A stretch of DNA of 64,000 nt, taken from assembly GCA_963556495.2 (NCBI GenBank), contig OY747701.1, positions 39,592,501-39,656,500 of the forward strand, in the 5' to 3' direction. The translations under genes and the position numbers were made by a program. Shown here piece by piece: positions 32,701-44,700 of the stretch. This DNA comes from Valencia hispanica (lineage: Eukaryota > Chordata > Actinopteri > Cyprinodontiformes > Valenciidae). Within the stretch, counting starts at the first letter, position 1; the number at the start of each line of letters is the position of its first letter. The notes beneath the pieces are model-generated. The model made no database searches. It saw only the letters and a list, made by a program, of their open reading frames with translations, and was not told the origin of the DNA.

Positions 32701-35700
32701 TCCATACATAAGAGAAGTAGGGAAGAACATGTGGACAGCTTATGTAGGCCACCTTTCAGTTAATCAATGTCCAAGGTTTCCCCAAAGAACCAGGATGTCT
32801 TTCACACATGGTCGCAGGGAAAGTCAAAGCTCGAACACCTTTCCTAAAAATAAAGCAAACAGGGGATTGCACCATTTGTGGGAAATAAAATACTCCTTTT
32901 CAGGCAGAAGATGACATGATATGTAAGAATTTGATGAGTAAAACCTGCCCACTTTCATTGCTCATTTTTGAGAAGATAAACTGCAGATATTTTGCATGCA
33001 TGCTCAAGTGAAGTGCTCCATACTTGTTTTATAGCTGCCTGCTGGTTTGTTGATGATTCACGAGTCCCTCCTTGTCCCTCTGTCTGAGCTCACACAGTCC
33101 ATCCCTCTCTTCTTCTCTCCCCATTGGTTAATTCTCCGTCTTATCTCTGATTGCTTCTAAGTGGGCTGCTCCAAAGGTTTATGCAGGCAGGCGGGGCAGG
33201 ACACAGACTCTCACTCTCCTAGCTAATGTGGGAGATATTTTACATTTAGCTGCAAGATGTGTGAGATGGTAATGTGCACCAGCTCTTTTCTTCCAAACAG
33301 TGGCAGATTTTGTGAGATGTAGTTATGTTCATCTGTTTTCTACATCACATTTCCCTTCTTCATCTCCCAGCCTCTGATGCATTATCTCCAGTGAAAACAT
33401 GTATGCAGCCTATATTCAAACTTTAAGGAACCTTTATCTCATTAACACTTCCTGCTGTGTTTGTCTTGAAAAGTCACAAAACTGTTCAGTGTAACTGGGG
33501 CCGCATTAGATTACTGATGTATTGACATCCTTTCTTCCTTTCTTCCCCCCTTTCCCTCCTTTCTGTTCATCTCATTTATCCCATTCCATTCATTTTGCTT
33601 CCCTTTAAACCTCCACGTCTGATGATTTCTCCTTCCTGGTTTCTGTTCTTGCTCCCCCTGTGCAGCGATAAAGATCTGCTCAGCCAGACCAGAACACTTG
33701 CCATGTCATTTGTTAAGTGTGCCAGCACAGACACAGAGCACCAGTACAAGCTGGTCAAAGACATCTCCTTTTGAGGACACCAATAACTCACTGAACTCTA
33801 AACAACAACATTCCTGTTATTTAACTCACAATAATGAAATGGTTTTAGGGGCCAGAGAGGTGCGGCAGGATGGGGGTAAAGACAGACTGCATGTTTGGTT
33901 CAGTTCCTGAGACGAACTTGGGATTCATGATATTTGAGAAGAGTCTCATGATGTTGCATTCAGAGGAGTGTCAGTTGTTAAATGACATAGTCATTTAACT
34001 TGTCAGAACGACTTGTTGCTTAAATGCATTTAAATTAATTAAACACTACTTATTTATTTAGTCACATGTGCAACACACACTCAACCACAGTGGTCAGTTT
34101 ATATGCAGTAAGATAGTTTGACTCTGAAATGTAACCAGTGGGTCTTTTTTATTGTTAATGTTAAGTGGGAGCCCAAACAGTGGGGTGAGTCAGTTGTGTT
34201 GAGTCAGTTGTGTTTGTCAGAATAGAGACGTCAATGCAGTCCCACAGCGGCATCTACAATCTGTTTTCACATTTTGTCACATTATAAAGTAAAAGTTCCA
34301 GAAATTTTATTGGGGTTATATGTGACAGATCAACACAAAGTTGTGTAGAAGTATAAAGTGAAAGGAAATGGACAGGGTTTTCATCTTTTTTACTCATACA
34401 AATCTTAGTGTGGCGTGCTTTTGAATTCAGTCTTCTTGAATCTGACACTCCTGAAAGGAATCCAAACGTATGTGTAATTTAGTCACAGTATAAATGCAGC
34501 TGTTCTGTGAAGGCCTCAAAGGTTTGTTAGAGAACATTACCGGACCAAGGAACACAGCAGACAGGTCAGAGAGAAAGTTGTGAAGAAGTTTAAAGCGGGG
34601 TTGGTTTAAGAATCTATACTAAAAGTACTGAACATCCCACAGATGTTTAGTCTACTAGTTGAAAATAGATTTATAGGTTTAATGATAAATTTAAATGAAG
34701 CTTTTTGGACCACATGAAAAAACTGTTGGAAAAATCAACCCACCCCCCCAAAAACCATCATCCCATTCCACTCTCCACATGTGGAGATGGTGGTGGCAGC
34801 ATCATGTTGTGAGGAGGCTTTTTTTTTTTTTTTTACAACTTTAAAAAAAAATCTAGTAAAGGGAAGTTTGTCAGAATCAATATTCAAAACCATTGCAGTA
34901 AAATGAGGTTCTACAAAGCACTGACTTTGGGTGGCTGAATAGGAATGCACACCACTTTTTATGTAAAACATGAATCCTTCTCCTTCCACTTCACAAATGT
35001 GCTTTTTTCTGTTGGTCTTTTCCATAAAATCCCAGTAAGAGGTTTGTGGCTGTAAAGTGACGAAATGTAAAAAATCTCCAGTGGTGTGTATACTTTTCAG
35101 TTCATGTTGGCTTGGGCTGAGTTTCACCTATTAGCAGCCAGCAATGTTCAGCTTTAAAAAAAAACAACACAAAAAAACCTGGGCACTAGTGTGAAGGCAA
35201 ACTTGTGAAATGCAATTCTCTTGCAGCCTTAATTTAATTTTTTTATTTTTTAATAACTCAGTCAGTGAGCATTTTAGAGCAGACATGCCGTCAGACAGGA
35301 TTGTTTGTGCAGCCTCGTGCTTCAGATCTGTTGTTGGTTTGTGCTGCATGTGTTGCACCTCCTGATCCGCTTCAAAGTGGCTGTGACGACCCCGTCTGTG
35401 CCTGCAATCAGTTCCTCCTGCCCCCACTCTGCCTCAGCCTGTAGTAACCGTCTCTTTAGGAGGGGATTCAGTTTTAAGACATGTTATGGGAAATATTTTA
35501 AAGTTAGGTAAAAACTGCTGGGTTGCATTAGCAAAAGCATAATGATGTGTGTAGAAACGCACAGCAGTCAAGTGTAAGAACTAGTTACAGAGCTGTAAAA
35601 ATCTGCATTGTTCTCGTTTTCTGCATATTTACTGACTTCTGTGATATACAGTATATATATAAAAAAATATCCTGACTATTCTAACTTACATGTTTATAAA

Positions 35701-38700
35701 ACTTTTGATTTTTAGACAGAAAGAAAGACCCAGTCCTGTTAGTTAAAGCTCACAACTGTTGTCTTTTATCACAGTGATCAATAAATTAAAGTGTTTTGAA
35801 AGTACTGCGTGTGGCTGGAGTTTTTATTCAGCTTGTTGCTGAAATACCTGCAGTTTATTAGCCAATTTAGATATATGACCTTAGGTTGACTGTATTTTGG
35901 TTTTAGATTGCTGTGAATACTTTTTGGAGGTTTGAACCTCACATCATGAAAATAAACTATGAAATGGACCAACCGTAAAACCCCTTGTCCTAATAATGGG
36001 AGAGAATTCTGACTGTGGTCACTAAAGCTGCACTTGGCTTCCATTTATTTTACTTGATTTTTCACCTTTTTTTTTCTTTCCGTCTGATGTTTTGTTTTGG
36101 TAGCTTTAAACAGCAGTTATAATCTCATCCCTCTGCTGCACACCGCTTTTCTTTCTGACAGCTTGGACATCAACCTCAGCCGTTCTTTCTTTATCTTTTA
36201 CCCCAGAACAACCGTTAAGGCTTCACCCCATCCTCCCGTTCATCATTTTACTTTCCTGTTTGTTTTATTTTCTCCCCGTACGCACACACCTCCCAGATTT
36301 TTCTCTCCACGGTCCTGAGTTTGTCCCCTGGTTATAATGGTGCAGATTACAGGAGGCAGAGAGGCACCGCAGCTCCGCTGAGGAAGGATCCAGGCGCTTC
36401 AAGCTGGACTTTGCCAACAAGGCCGACAGCCTGCAGCGGCAGATCGAGCACAGAGAGAAGCAGCTGTAAGCAAACTCCACCGTCTCAGATTGTCAGACCT
36501 GCACATGCTCATTGCATCCCCACCTCACAGATCATTGCTCTCTTGAGTTTAGTAAATATTCCACAAATTTTAATATATTTTACTTTGACAAGCAGCTAAG
36601 GTCTCCTATCTTTAAATTATACAATAAACTAGATAGAAAATTATGTATTAGAATAGCTGTCTGCACTTGTGTAATGTGTCTTTTCTCATTTTAGTGCCCT
36701 TTGATTTGTTTTTCCTTTTGTTTTTTTTATGATCGGGTTGGACGTTCAGGCACCAGCTGGAGACGGACCTGAAGATTGAGAGGGAGTGGAGGCAGACGTT
36801 ACAAAATGATCTGGACAGAGAGAGAGACCTGGTGTCTCAGCTCAGCACAGAGGCCTTACAGATCAACGGACTGAAGAAGGTGAGAAAATATAAGACGAAT
36901 AAAACCTTGCAAAAGTAGTAAAACCCCTTAAACCTTTTAACATGTCAGAATAACCACAAAATAGTGCATGATTATGAAGTGAAAGGAAAATGATACATGC
37001 TTTTTATCATTTTATAAAAACTGGGTCAAAACTTTAGGAACCACCTTTCACTGTGACATGTCTCTGGCAGTGGTGCGCTTCCCGAAACTGACATTTTCAC
37101 CAGTTGTTTTTTAAAAACGACTTGAACTTAGTGAGGTCAGATAGAAAGCACCACAGATCCTCATTTTAATGTAGGTCTAGATCAGGGGTATTCAAATAAA
37201 TTTTTCAAGGTAAGGCAGTTTTATTTGTATAGCACACTTTCAACAACAAGGTAATTTAAGGTGCTTTATGTGATTAAGGGGTAAAAGAAAAATTGTAAAA
37301 CACAGACAAAGCATATAAAGTAAAAACAGCAATAAAGCAAAAAGCATACACAAAACATATGATACAAGAAAACATTGCTCAAAGGCAGCTCTAGACAGAT
37401 AAGGTTTTAGTTGTGATTTAAAAGAACTGTGTTTCAGGAGCTTTGTAGTTGTCTGGAAGTTTGTTCCAGATTAGAGGAGCATAGAGACCTGACCTGAGTG
37501 GTCTGGTGGGTTGGTATAGTAACAGTAGATATTCAACATACTTTGGCATTTCAATGATTTATAAACCAGTAAAAGTCTTTTGAAGCCTATTCTCTGAGCC
37601 ACAGTGAACCAGTGTAAGGACTTTAGAACTGGGGTGATGTGCTCTACTTACCAGCGATCCAGTTAGAGAAAATTTCTTGAGGCCAAGGTCTGCAAGATCA
37701 TAATTTCTTACAATTTAATGCAATATATATTTAGGTAGCCTACTAGTTTTACTCATTGATTTTACCTATCAAATCTATTAAATTCTGTCTAGGTCAAATA
37801 CTTTTTTGACAACATTTGTCAAGAAACAAAGTGCTGAACATGTATGTATAATTGCTTATGTATGTAATGTTTTCTCATTTAATGAATAAAAGTAGGATAA
37901 CATGTCAATAAGAAAATGAAAAAAAATATGGCAACTGTCCATGTTCACAAATGACTAACTTCAGAAAAATAATAAATTGAGGAAAAGCTTGACTTCTTTT
38001 TTCAAACGTGGACTCAACTGTCTCAAACAATTTCATAGAATTTAAATCACACATTTTGAAGCAGCCCAGCCCTCTCCCTGGGCTGCCACCTTATTGTGGT
38101 GGAGGGGTTTGAGTGTCCCAATGATCCTAGGAGCTATGTTGTTGGGGGCTTTTGCTCCTGGTAGGGTCACCCATGGCAATTTGGTTCTAGGTGAGGGATC
38201 AGACAAAGTGAAGCCCTAAAGACCCCTATGATGAACAAGACAGATGGACTCAGTGTTCCCTCGCCCGGATGCGGGTCACCGGGGCCCCCCTCTGGAGCCA
38301 GGCCTGGAGGTGGGGCACGTTGGCGAGCGCCTGGTGGCCGGGCCTTTACCCATGGGGCCCGGTCGGGCTTAGCCCGAAGAGGTAACATGGGCCCCCCTTC
38401 CCATGAGCTCACCACCTGTGGTAGGGGCCATAGGGGTCGGGTGCTGTGCAGGATGGGCGACGGCCAAAGGCGGGGACCTTGGCGGTCCGATCCTCGGCTG
38501 CAGAAGCTGGCTCTTGGGACGTGGAACGTCACCTCTCTGGTGGGGAAGGAGCCGGAGCTGGTGTGCGAGGTTGAGAGGTTCCGACTGGACATCGTTGGAC
38601 CCACCTCGGCGCACAGCTCTGGCTCTGGAACCCGTCTTCTCGAGAGGGGTTGGACTCTCTTCCACTCTGGAGTTGCCCCTGCTGAGAGGCGCCGAGCTGG

Positions 38701-41700
38701 GGTGGGCATACTTGTTGCCCCCCATCTTGGCGCCTGTACGTTGGGGTTTACCCCGGTGAACGAGAGGGTAGCCTCCCTCCGCCTACGGGTGGGGGGACGG
38801 GTCCTGACTGTTGTTTGTGCTTACGCGCCAAACAGCAGATTAGATTACCCATCCTTCTTGGAGTCTTTGGAGGGGGTGCTGGAGAGTGCTCCTCCTGGGG
38901 ACTCCCTTGTTCTGCTGGGGAACTTCAACGCTCACGTGGGCAATGACAGTGAGACCTGGAGGGGTGTGGTTGGGCGGAATGGCCCCCCCGATCTGAACCC
39001 GAGTGGTGTTTTGTTATTGGACTTCTGTGCTCGTCATGGATTGTCCATAACAAACACCATGTTCAAGCATAAAGGTGTCCATATGTGCACTTGGCACCAG
39101 GACACCTTAGGCTGCAGCTCAATGATCGACTTGGTTGTCGTCTCATCTGATCTGCGGCCACATGTTTTGGACACTCGGGTGAAGAGAGGGGCTGAGTTGT
39201 CCACTGACCACTACCTGGTGGTGAGTCGGCTCCGATGGTGGGGGAGGACACCGGACAGACCTGGAAGGCCCAAATGTGTTGTGAGGGTCTGCTGGGAACG
39301 TCTGGCAGAGTCTCCTGTCAGAAGGAGCTTTAACTCACACCTCCGGCAGAACTTTGAACACGTCCCGGGGGAGGCGGGGGACATTGAGTCCGAGTGGACC
39401 ATGTTCCGCGCCTCCATTGCTGAGGCGGCTGACCGAAGCTGTGGCCGCAAGGTGGTCGGTGCCTGTCGCGGCGGCAACCCCCGAACCCACTGGTGGACAC
39501 TGGCGGTAAGGGATGCTGTCAGGCTGAAGAAGGAGTCCTACCGGGTCTTTTTGGCTTGTGGGACCCCTGAAGCAGCTGATAGGTACCGACAGGCCAAGCG
39601 GGATGCAGCTCGGATGGTCGCTGAGGCAAAAATTCGGGCGTGGGAGGAGATTGGAGTGACCATGGAAAGCGACTTCCGTACGGCTTCGAAGCGATTCTGG
39701 TCCACCATCCGGCGTCTCGGGGGGGAAAGCGGTCTACCACCAACACTGTTTACAGTGGGGATGGTATGCTGCTGACCTCGACGCGGGACGTTTTGGGTCG
39801 GTGGATGGAATACTTCGAAAACCTCCTTAATCCCACCAGCACGCCTTCCAATCTGGAAGCAGGGTTTGGGGACTTGGGGTCGGTCTCTCCAATCTCTGGT
39901 GCTGAGGTCACCGAGGTCGTTAAAAAGCTCCTCGGTGGCAGGGCTCCCGGGGGTGGATGAGATTCGGCCGGAGTTCCTCAAGGCTCTGGATGTTGTGGGG
40001 CTGTGTTGGTTAGCGCGGCTCTGCAATATTGCGTGGACATCGGGGGCAGTTCCCTTGGATTGGCAGACCGGGGTGGTGGTCCCCCTGTTTAAAAAGGGGG
40101 ACCACAGGGTGTGTTCCAACTACAGGGGGATCACACTTCTGAGCCTCCCTGGTAAGGTCTATTCATGGGTTCTGGAGAGGAGGGTCCGACGGATAGTCGA
40201 ACCTCGGATCCAGGAGGAACAATGCGGTTTTCGTCCTGGCCGTGGAACACTGGACCAGCTCTACACCCTCAGCAGGGTCCTGGAGGGTGCGTGGGAGTTC
40301 GCCCAACCGGTCTACATGTGTTTTGTGGACTTGGAGAAGGCGTTCGACCCTGTCCCTCGGGGGGCCCTGTTGGGGGTGCTCTGGGAGAATGGGGTACCGG
40401 GCCCTTGATACGGGCTGTTGGGTCCCTGTACGACCGGTGCCAGAGTTTGGTTCGCATTGCCAGCAGTAAGTCGGGCTTGTTTCCGGTGAGAGTTGGACTC
40501 CGCAAAAGGTTGCCCTTTGTCACCGATCCTGTTCCTAACTTTTATGGACAGGATCTCTAGGCGCAGCCAAGGCGTTGAGGGGATCCGTTTTGGTGGCCTC
40601 AGGATCGAATCTCTGCTTTTTGCAGATGACGTGGTCCTGTTGGCTTCATCGGAACGTGATCTACAGCTTTCGCTGGAGCGGTTCGCAGCCGAGTGTGAAT
40701 CGGCTGGGATGAGAATCAGCACCTCCAAATCCGAGGCCATGGTCTTGAGCCGGAAAAGGGTGGGGTGCCTTCTCCGGGTCGGGGATGGGGTCCTTCCCCA
40801 AGTGGAGGAGTTTAAGTATCTGGGGGTCTTGTTCACGAATGAGGGAAAATGGAGCGGGAGATCGATCGACGGATTGGTGGGGCATCTGCAGTTATGCGAG
40901 CACTTTACCGGTCTGTCGTGGTGAAGAGAGAGCTGAGCCGAAAGGCGAAGCTCTCGATTTACCGGTCGATCTACGTTGCTACCCTCATCTATGGTCACGA
41001 ACTCTGGGTGGTGACCGAAAGAACGAGATCACGGATACAAGCGGCTAAAATGAGTTTCCTCCGCAGAGTGTCTGGGCTCTCCGTTAGAGATTGGGTGAGA
41101 AGCTCAGTCATCCGGAGGGGGCTCAGAGTAGAGCCGCTGCTTCTCCACATCGAGAGGAGTCAGTTGAGGTGGCTCAGGCATCTGGTCAGGAATGCCTCCT
41201 GGACGTCTCCCTGGTGAGGTGTTTCGGGCACATCCCACCGGGAGGAGGCCCAGGACACGCTGAAGGGACTATTTTTCCTTGGCTGACCTGGGAACGCCTT
41301 GGGATTCCTCCTGAGGAGCTGGAACAAGTGGCTGGGGAGAGGGAAGTCTGGGTCTCTTTGCTTAGGCTGCTGCCACGCGACCCGACCCCGGATAAGCGGA
41401 AGAAAATGGATGGATGGATGGATGGATGGATGGATGGATGGATGGATTTTGAAGCAGAACATATTTAGGGTTTTGCTTTCTTGTTTTGTACTCTGTGAAA
41501 AAAGTTATCTCTTACTTGTCCTGATAGAAATTTAAACCTGAGCTTGAATGGAGACAAAGCCATTCTCAAGCATGTGTAGAGATACTCATTGGTGAGCCTG
41601 GAATAATATTTGGTTTTGCTAATATTAATTGTGGAAAAAGCTGCCTCCCAGTTATGTGTGGATCCTCCTTTCCACGCATATTTCTCCCCCTTTCTCCAAA

Positions 41701-44700
41701 TGTTTCTCTCATCTTCTCCATCTCAACTATTGCCCCTTTCTCCATCTCACCATTCGCTATCTCTACATTTGTTGCTATGTGTCACTATATTTTGTTTTTC
41801 ATTTTGCCTTTTCTTTTTTTTAACTCTTTATTTATCCTTTTCATTTTTTAGTACAGGAAAGGTAAAACAAAAGGGTAAATACAGAACATTGAACGATTAC
41901 CAATATTCAAGTTCCGGGGGTGATCAGTAAATCCAAAAGACAAAGTATTGTACTTAATACGTGCACACAGTCTCACTAATTGACCAAATACGTTTGCCAT
42001 TTCTGCCACCGTTTTTCACCTAGGTCTTTTTGAAGTCTGGCTGAATATGTCATTTGCTCTAGTACATGTATTTGTTTTACAATTTTTATAAAGGAATCTG
42101 TAGTGGGGGGATTTTTCTGGAGCCAACATTTTGTGATGGCTTTTTTACTTGCAGCCAGCAAAACTCTGAGTAGGTACATGTCAGCTTTACTCAACCCATC
42201 TGGCATATTCCCAAGATAAAGAGTGGTAAATAATACATTCATATTAAAACATAGAACCTTTGAAACAATTTTGGCAACTTCTTTCCAGAAAAACGCAATG
42301 GAGGGGCAAGACCAAAAAATATGGGCATGATCAGCAAGAACCTCTCCGCATTCTCTCCAGCAGGCCAGTTGTGTGCCAGTCTGTTTGGACTTCTGTTTGG
42401 GAGTTATAAAAAAGCGAATTAAACTTTTCCAACAGAAGTCTCTCCAAGTCCAGGAGTTGGTGGAGGTTGACTGTGTTTCCCATGCATTCAGCCACATATC
42501 CTCTGTTATCAAAATGTTCAGTTCTTTTTCCAATCGTTGTTTTACATAGTCTGTAGAATCCTTCTTCAAAGCAGTTATGCCGTGATATAACTTGCTTATA
42601 AGTCCTTTGATATTCCCAGAGTGGTATGCATCTATGAATGTACGGATAATTGCTGGTGGTTCTGCTGAGCTGCTACCTTTCAGTTTTTTTACAAAAATAA
42701 TCACGGAGCTGCAAGTACCTGTAAAAGTCTTGCCCACCTAGCCCATACATTTGACACAGATCGTTGAAGCTATTAAGCTCCCACTTTTTAACAATTTTGC
42801 ATACAGCAGTAATGCCATAATAGGTCCATTGTTTATATCTGTGATCTAACAGTGCTGGTGTGAATTCGGGGTCATACACTGGCCATCTAAGTAATTTTAT
42901 CTGTTTCAGAAGTTCCAATTTTTTAACCACCTCACCCCATACCTTTAATGAACAGTTCACCCATTGGCTCTCTGTATGTAACATTTTTCCCTCCATTCCC
43001 ACACAGCCAAGCAGTGATTGTATTGGTGTATCTGTTGATGATAACTCCATGGTTTTCCATTTAGCTACATAGGAAGAATTACACCAATATACTAGAGGTC
43101 TCAGTTGGGCTGCTAAATAATAGTCCCTTAAAGATGGGAGGGCCTTACCACCCCTTTCCTCAGGGAGCTGAAGTGTGGAAAATTTTACCCTTGGTCTCTG
43201 TTTATTCCAAATAAATCTAGAAATATGTTTATTCCACTCCCTAAATTGTTTCGGAGGGATTTCCACCGGCAATGATAAGAAGAGATATAATAACCTAGGG
43301 AGGATATTCATTTTTATTGATCTAATTCTGCTCCCAAGGTCAAGAGGCAACAGGCTCCACCCATCCAGGTCATCATATATTTTTCTATTAATATAATTAT
43401 AGTTAATATTGAATAATTTTGACATGTCTTTAGGCAGACTCACTCCCAAATATTTGATAAAGGAAATGTTCCATTTAAAATTAGACATTTCAATGATTTC
43501 CTTTGTTGGTGTGTAATTAAACGTCATAACCTGTGTTTTATGTATATTTAGGGAATATCCTGAATATTCCCCGTATGTTTTCAGCATGTTCATTAATAGG
43601 AGCAGACCTGAATTAGGATTCTTTATTGTGATCATTACATCGTCCGCGTATAGACTTATTTTCTATTCCTCCCCCCCAATGGAGATACCCTCTAATTCTG
43701 TCTTCTGACGTACCGCTTGGGCTAAAGGTTCGATGAATAAATTAAATAGGTTGGGGCTGAGGGGGCAGCCCTGCCTGCAACCACGTTGTAAGGCTATAGA
43801 ATCAGACAGACTACCATTAACTTTAATTCTTGCAGTGGGGGAGGCATAAAGTGCCCGGATACAGTGTATAAAATCCTCACTAAAGTTAAATCTCTTCATG
43901 ACTAAATACAGAAATTCCCACCCGACTGAATCAAAAGCTTTTTCAGCATCTAAACTGAGAATGATGGCACTAATTTGGTCTTTGTTAATCTGTTCAATAG
44001 TATGTAAGGCTCTTCTTATGTTATCATGCGTCTGTCTATTCTTTATGAATCCTGTTTGGTCCTCATCTATTATCAAGGGCATTACAGGTTCCATTCTTTT
44101 TGCAAGGATGGTGGCATACAATTTATAGTCTGAATTTAAAACGCTAATAGGTCTGTACCCTTTACAGTCCGCACTGTCTTTGCCTTCTTTGGGGATCACA
44201 GATATGAAGGCCTCTCTCCAGGAGGGAGGGAGGGAGCCTCCTTTTAAAATATAATTAAAGCTGGACTCCAAATAAGGGAGTAGATGGTCTTTCATTGACT
44301 TGTACCATTCTGGTGGAAAGCCATCCATGCCAGGTGATTTGTTAGCGTGCAGATTTGAAATAGCATTACTTATTTCCTCCTTTGTTATTGGTGAGATGAG
44401 TTTATCATTCGCTTCTGTAGCTAGTGAGGGAAGGTCTAAGGAGCTCAGGAATTCAGCAGCTGAGTGAATATTAACCTGTTCTGACTGAGAGTATAAGGAT
44501 TTATAATATCTTTCAAATGCTCTTTGTATGCCGTCCAAATTGTTAGTAATTTTATTTGTAATAGGGTCTATAATCTTGTGAATAGTGTTTTCTGCCTGTT
44601 GTTTTTTCAGTCTCCAGGCCAGCAATTTTGCAGCCCTAGGGCCAGCCTCATAATATCTTTCTTTCATAAATCTTACATTTTTCTCCACCTCCTCACCTAA

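Larger units (their letters stand above)
38053..41457 (+). mobile_element. Full-length RTE-like non-LTR retrotransposon with 12-bp target duplication
   Basis: The direct repeat ATTTTGAAGCAG at 38053-38064 and 41446-41457 brackets 38065-41445 (3381 bp). The 5' end starts cccagccctctccctgggct, followed by a GC-rich leader; the 3' end is a short UTR and (ATGG)n tail at 41406-41445. One long reading frame with an AP endonuclease and reverse transcriptase, now frameshifted. A perfect duplication and microsatellite tail mean a recent complete insertion. It sits in rufy2 intron 15 in the gene's sense orientation. Assignment to the RTE group is from overall layout and similarity to BovB-type ORFs; other APE-type clades are possible. 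Confidence 0.85.

Noticed and set aside
33110..33280. Higher-complexity block in rufy2 intron 13 as a regulatory element
   Set aside because: No specific motif arrangement; nothing beyond composition supports it.
38167..38709. 180-codon minus-strand ORF (and similar ones at 39538-40119 and 40312-40998)
   Set aside because: Antisense shadows of the GC-rich RTE-like LINE coding region.
41406..41445. Regular 4-bp repeats resembling an array
   Set aside because: A LINE microsatellite tail; no spacers or repeat length typical of CRISPR, and the genome is a vertebrate's.
43635..43677. Apparent frameshift at the C7 run before YADD in L1 ORF2
   Set aside because: On counting, the two pieces are in the same frame, separated by an in-frame TAG at 43663-43665; so a stop, not a shift.
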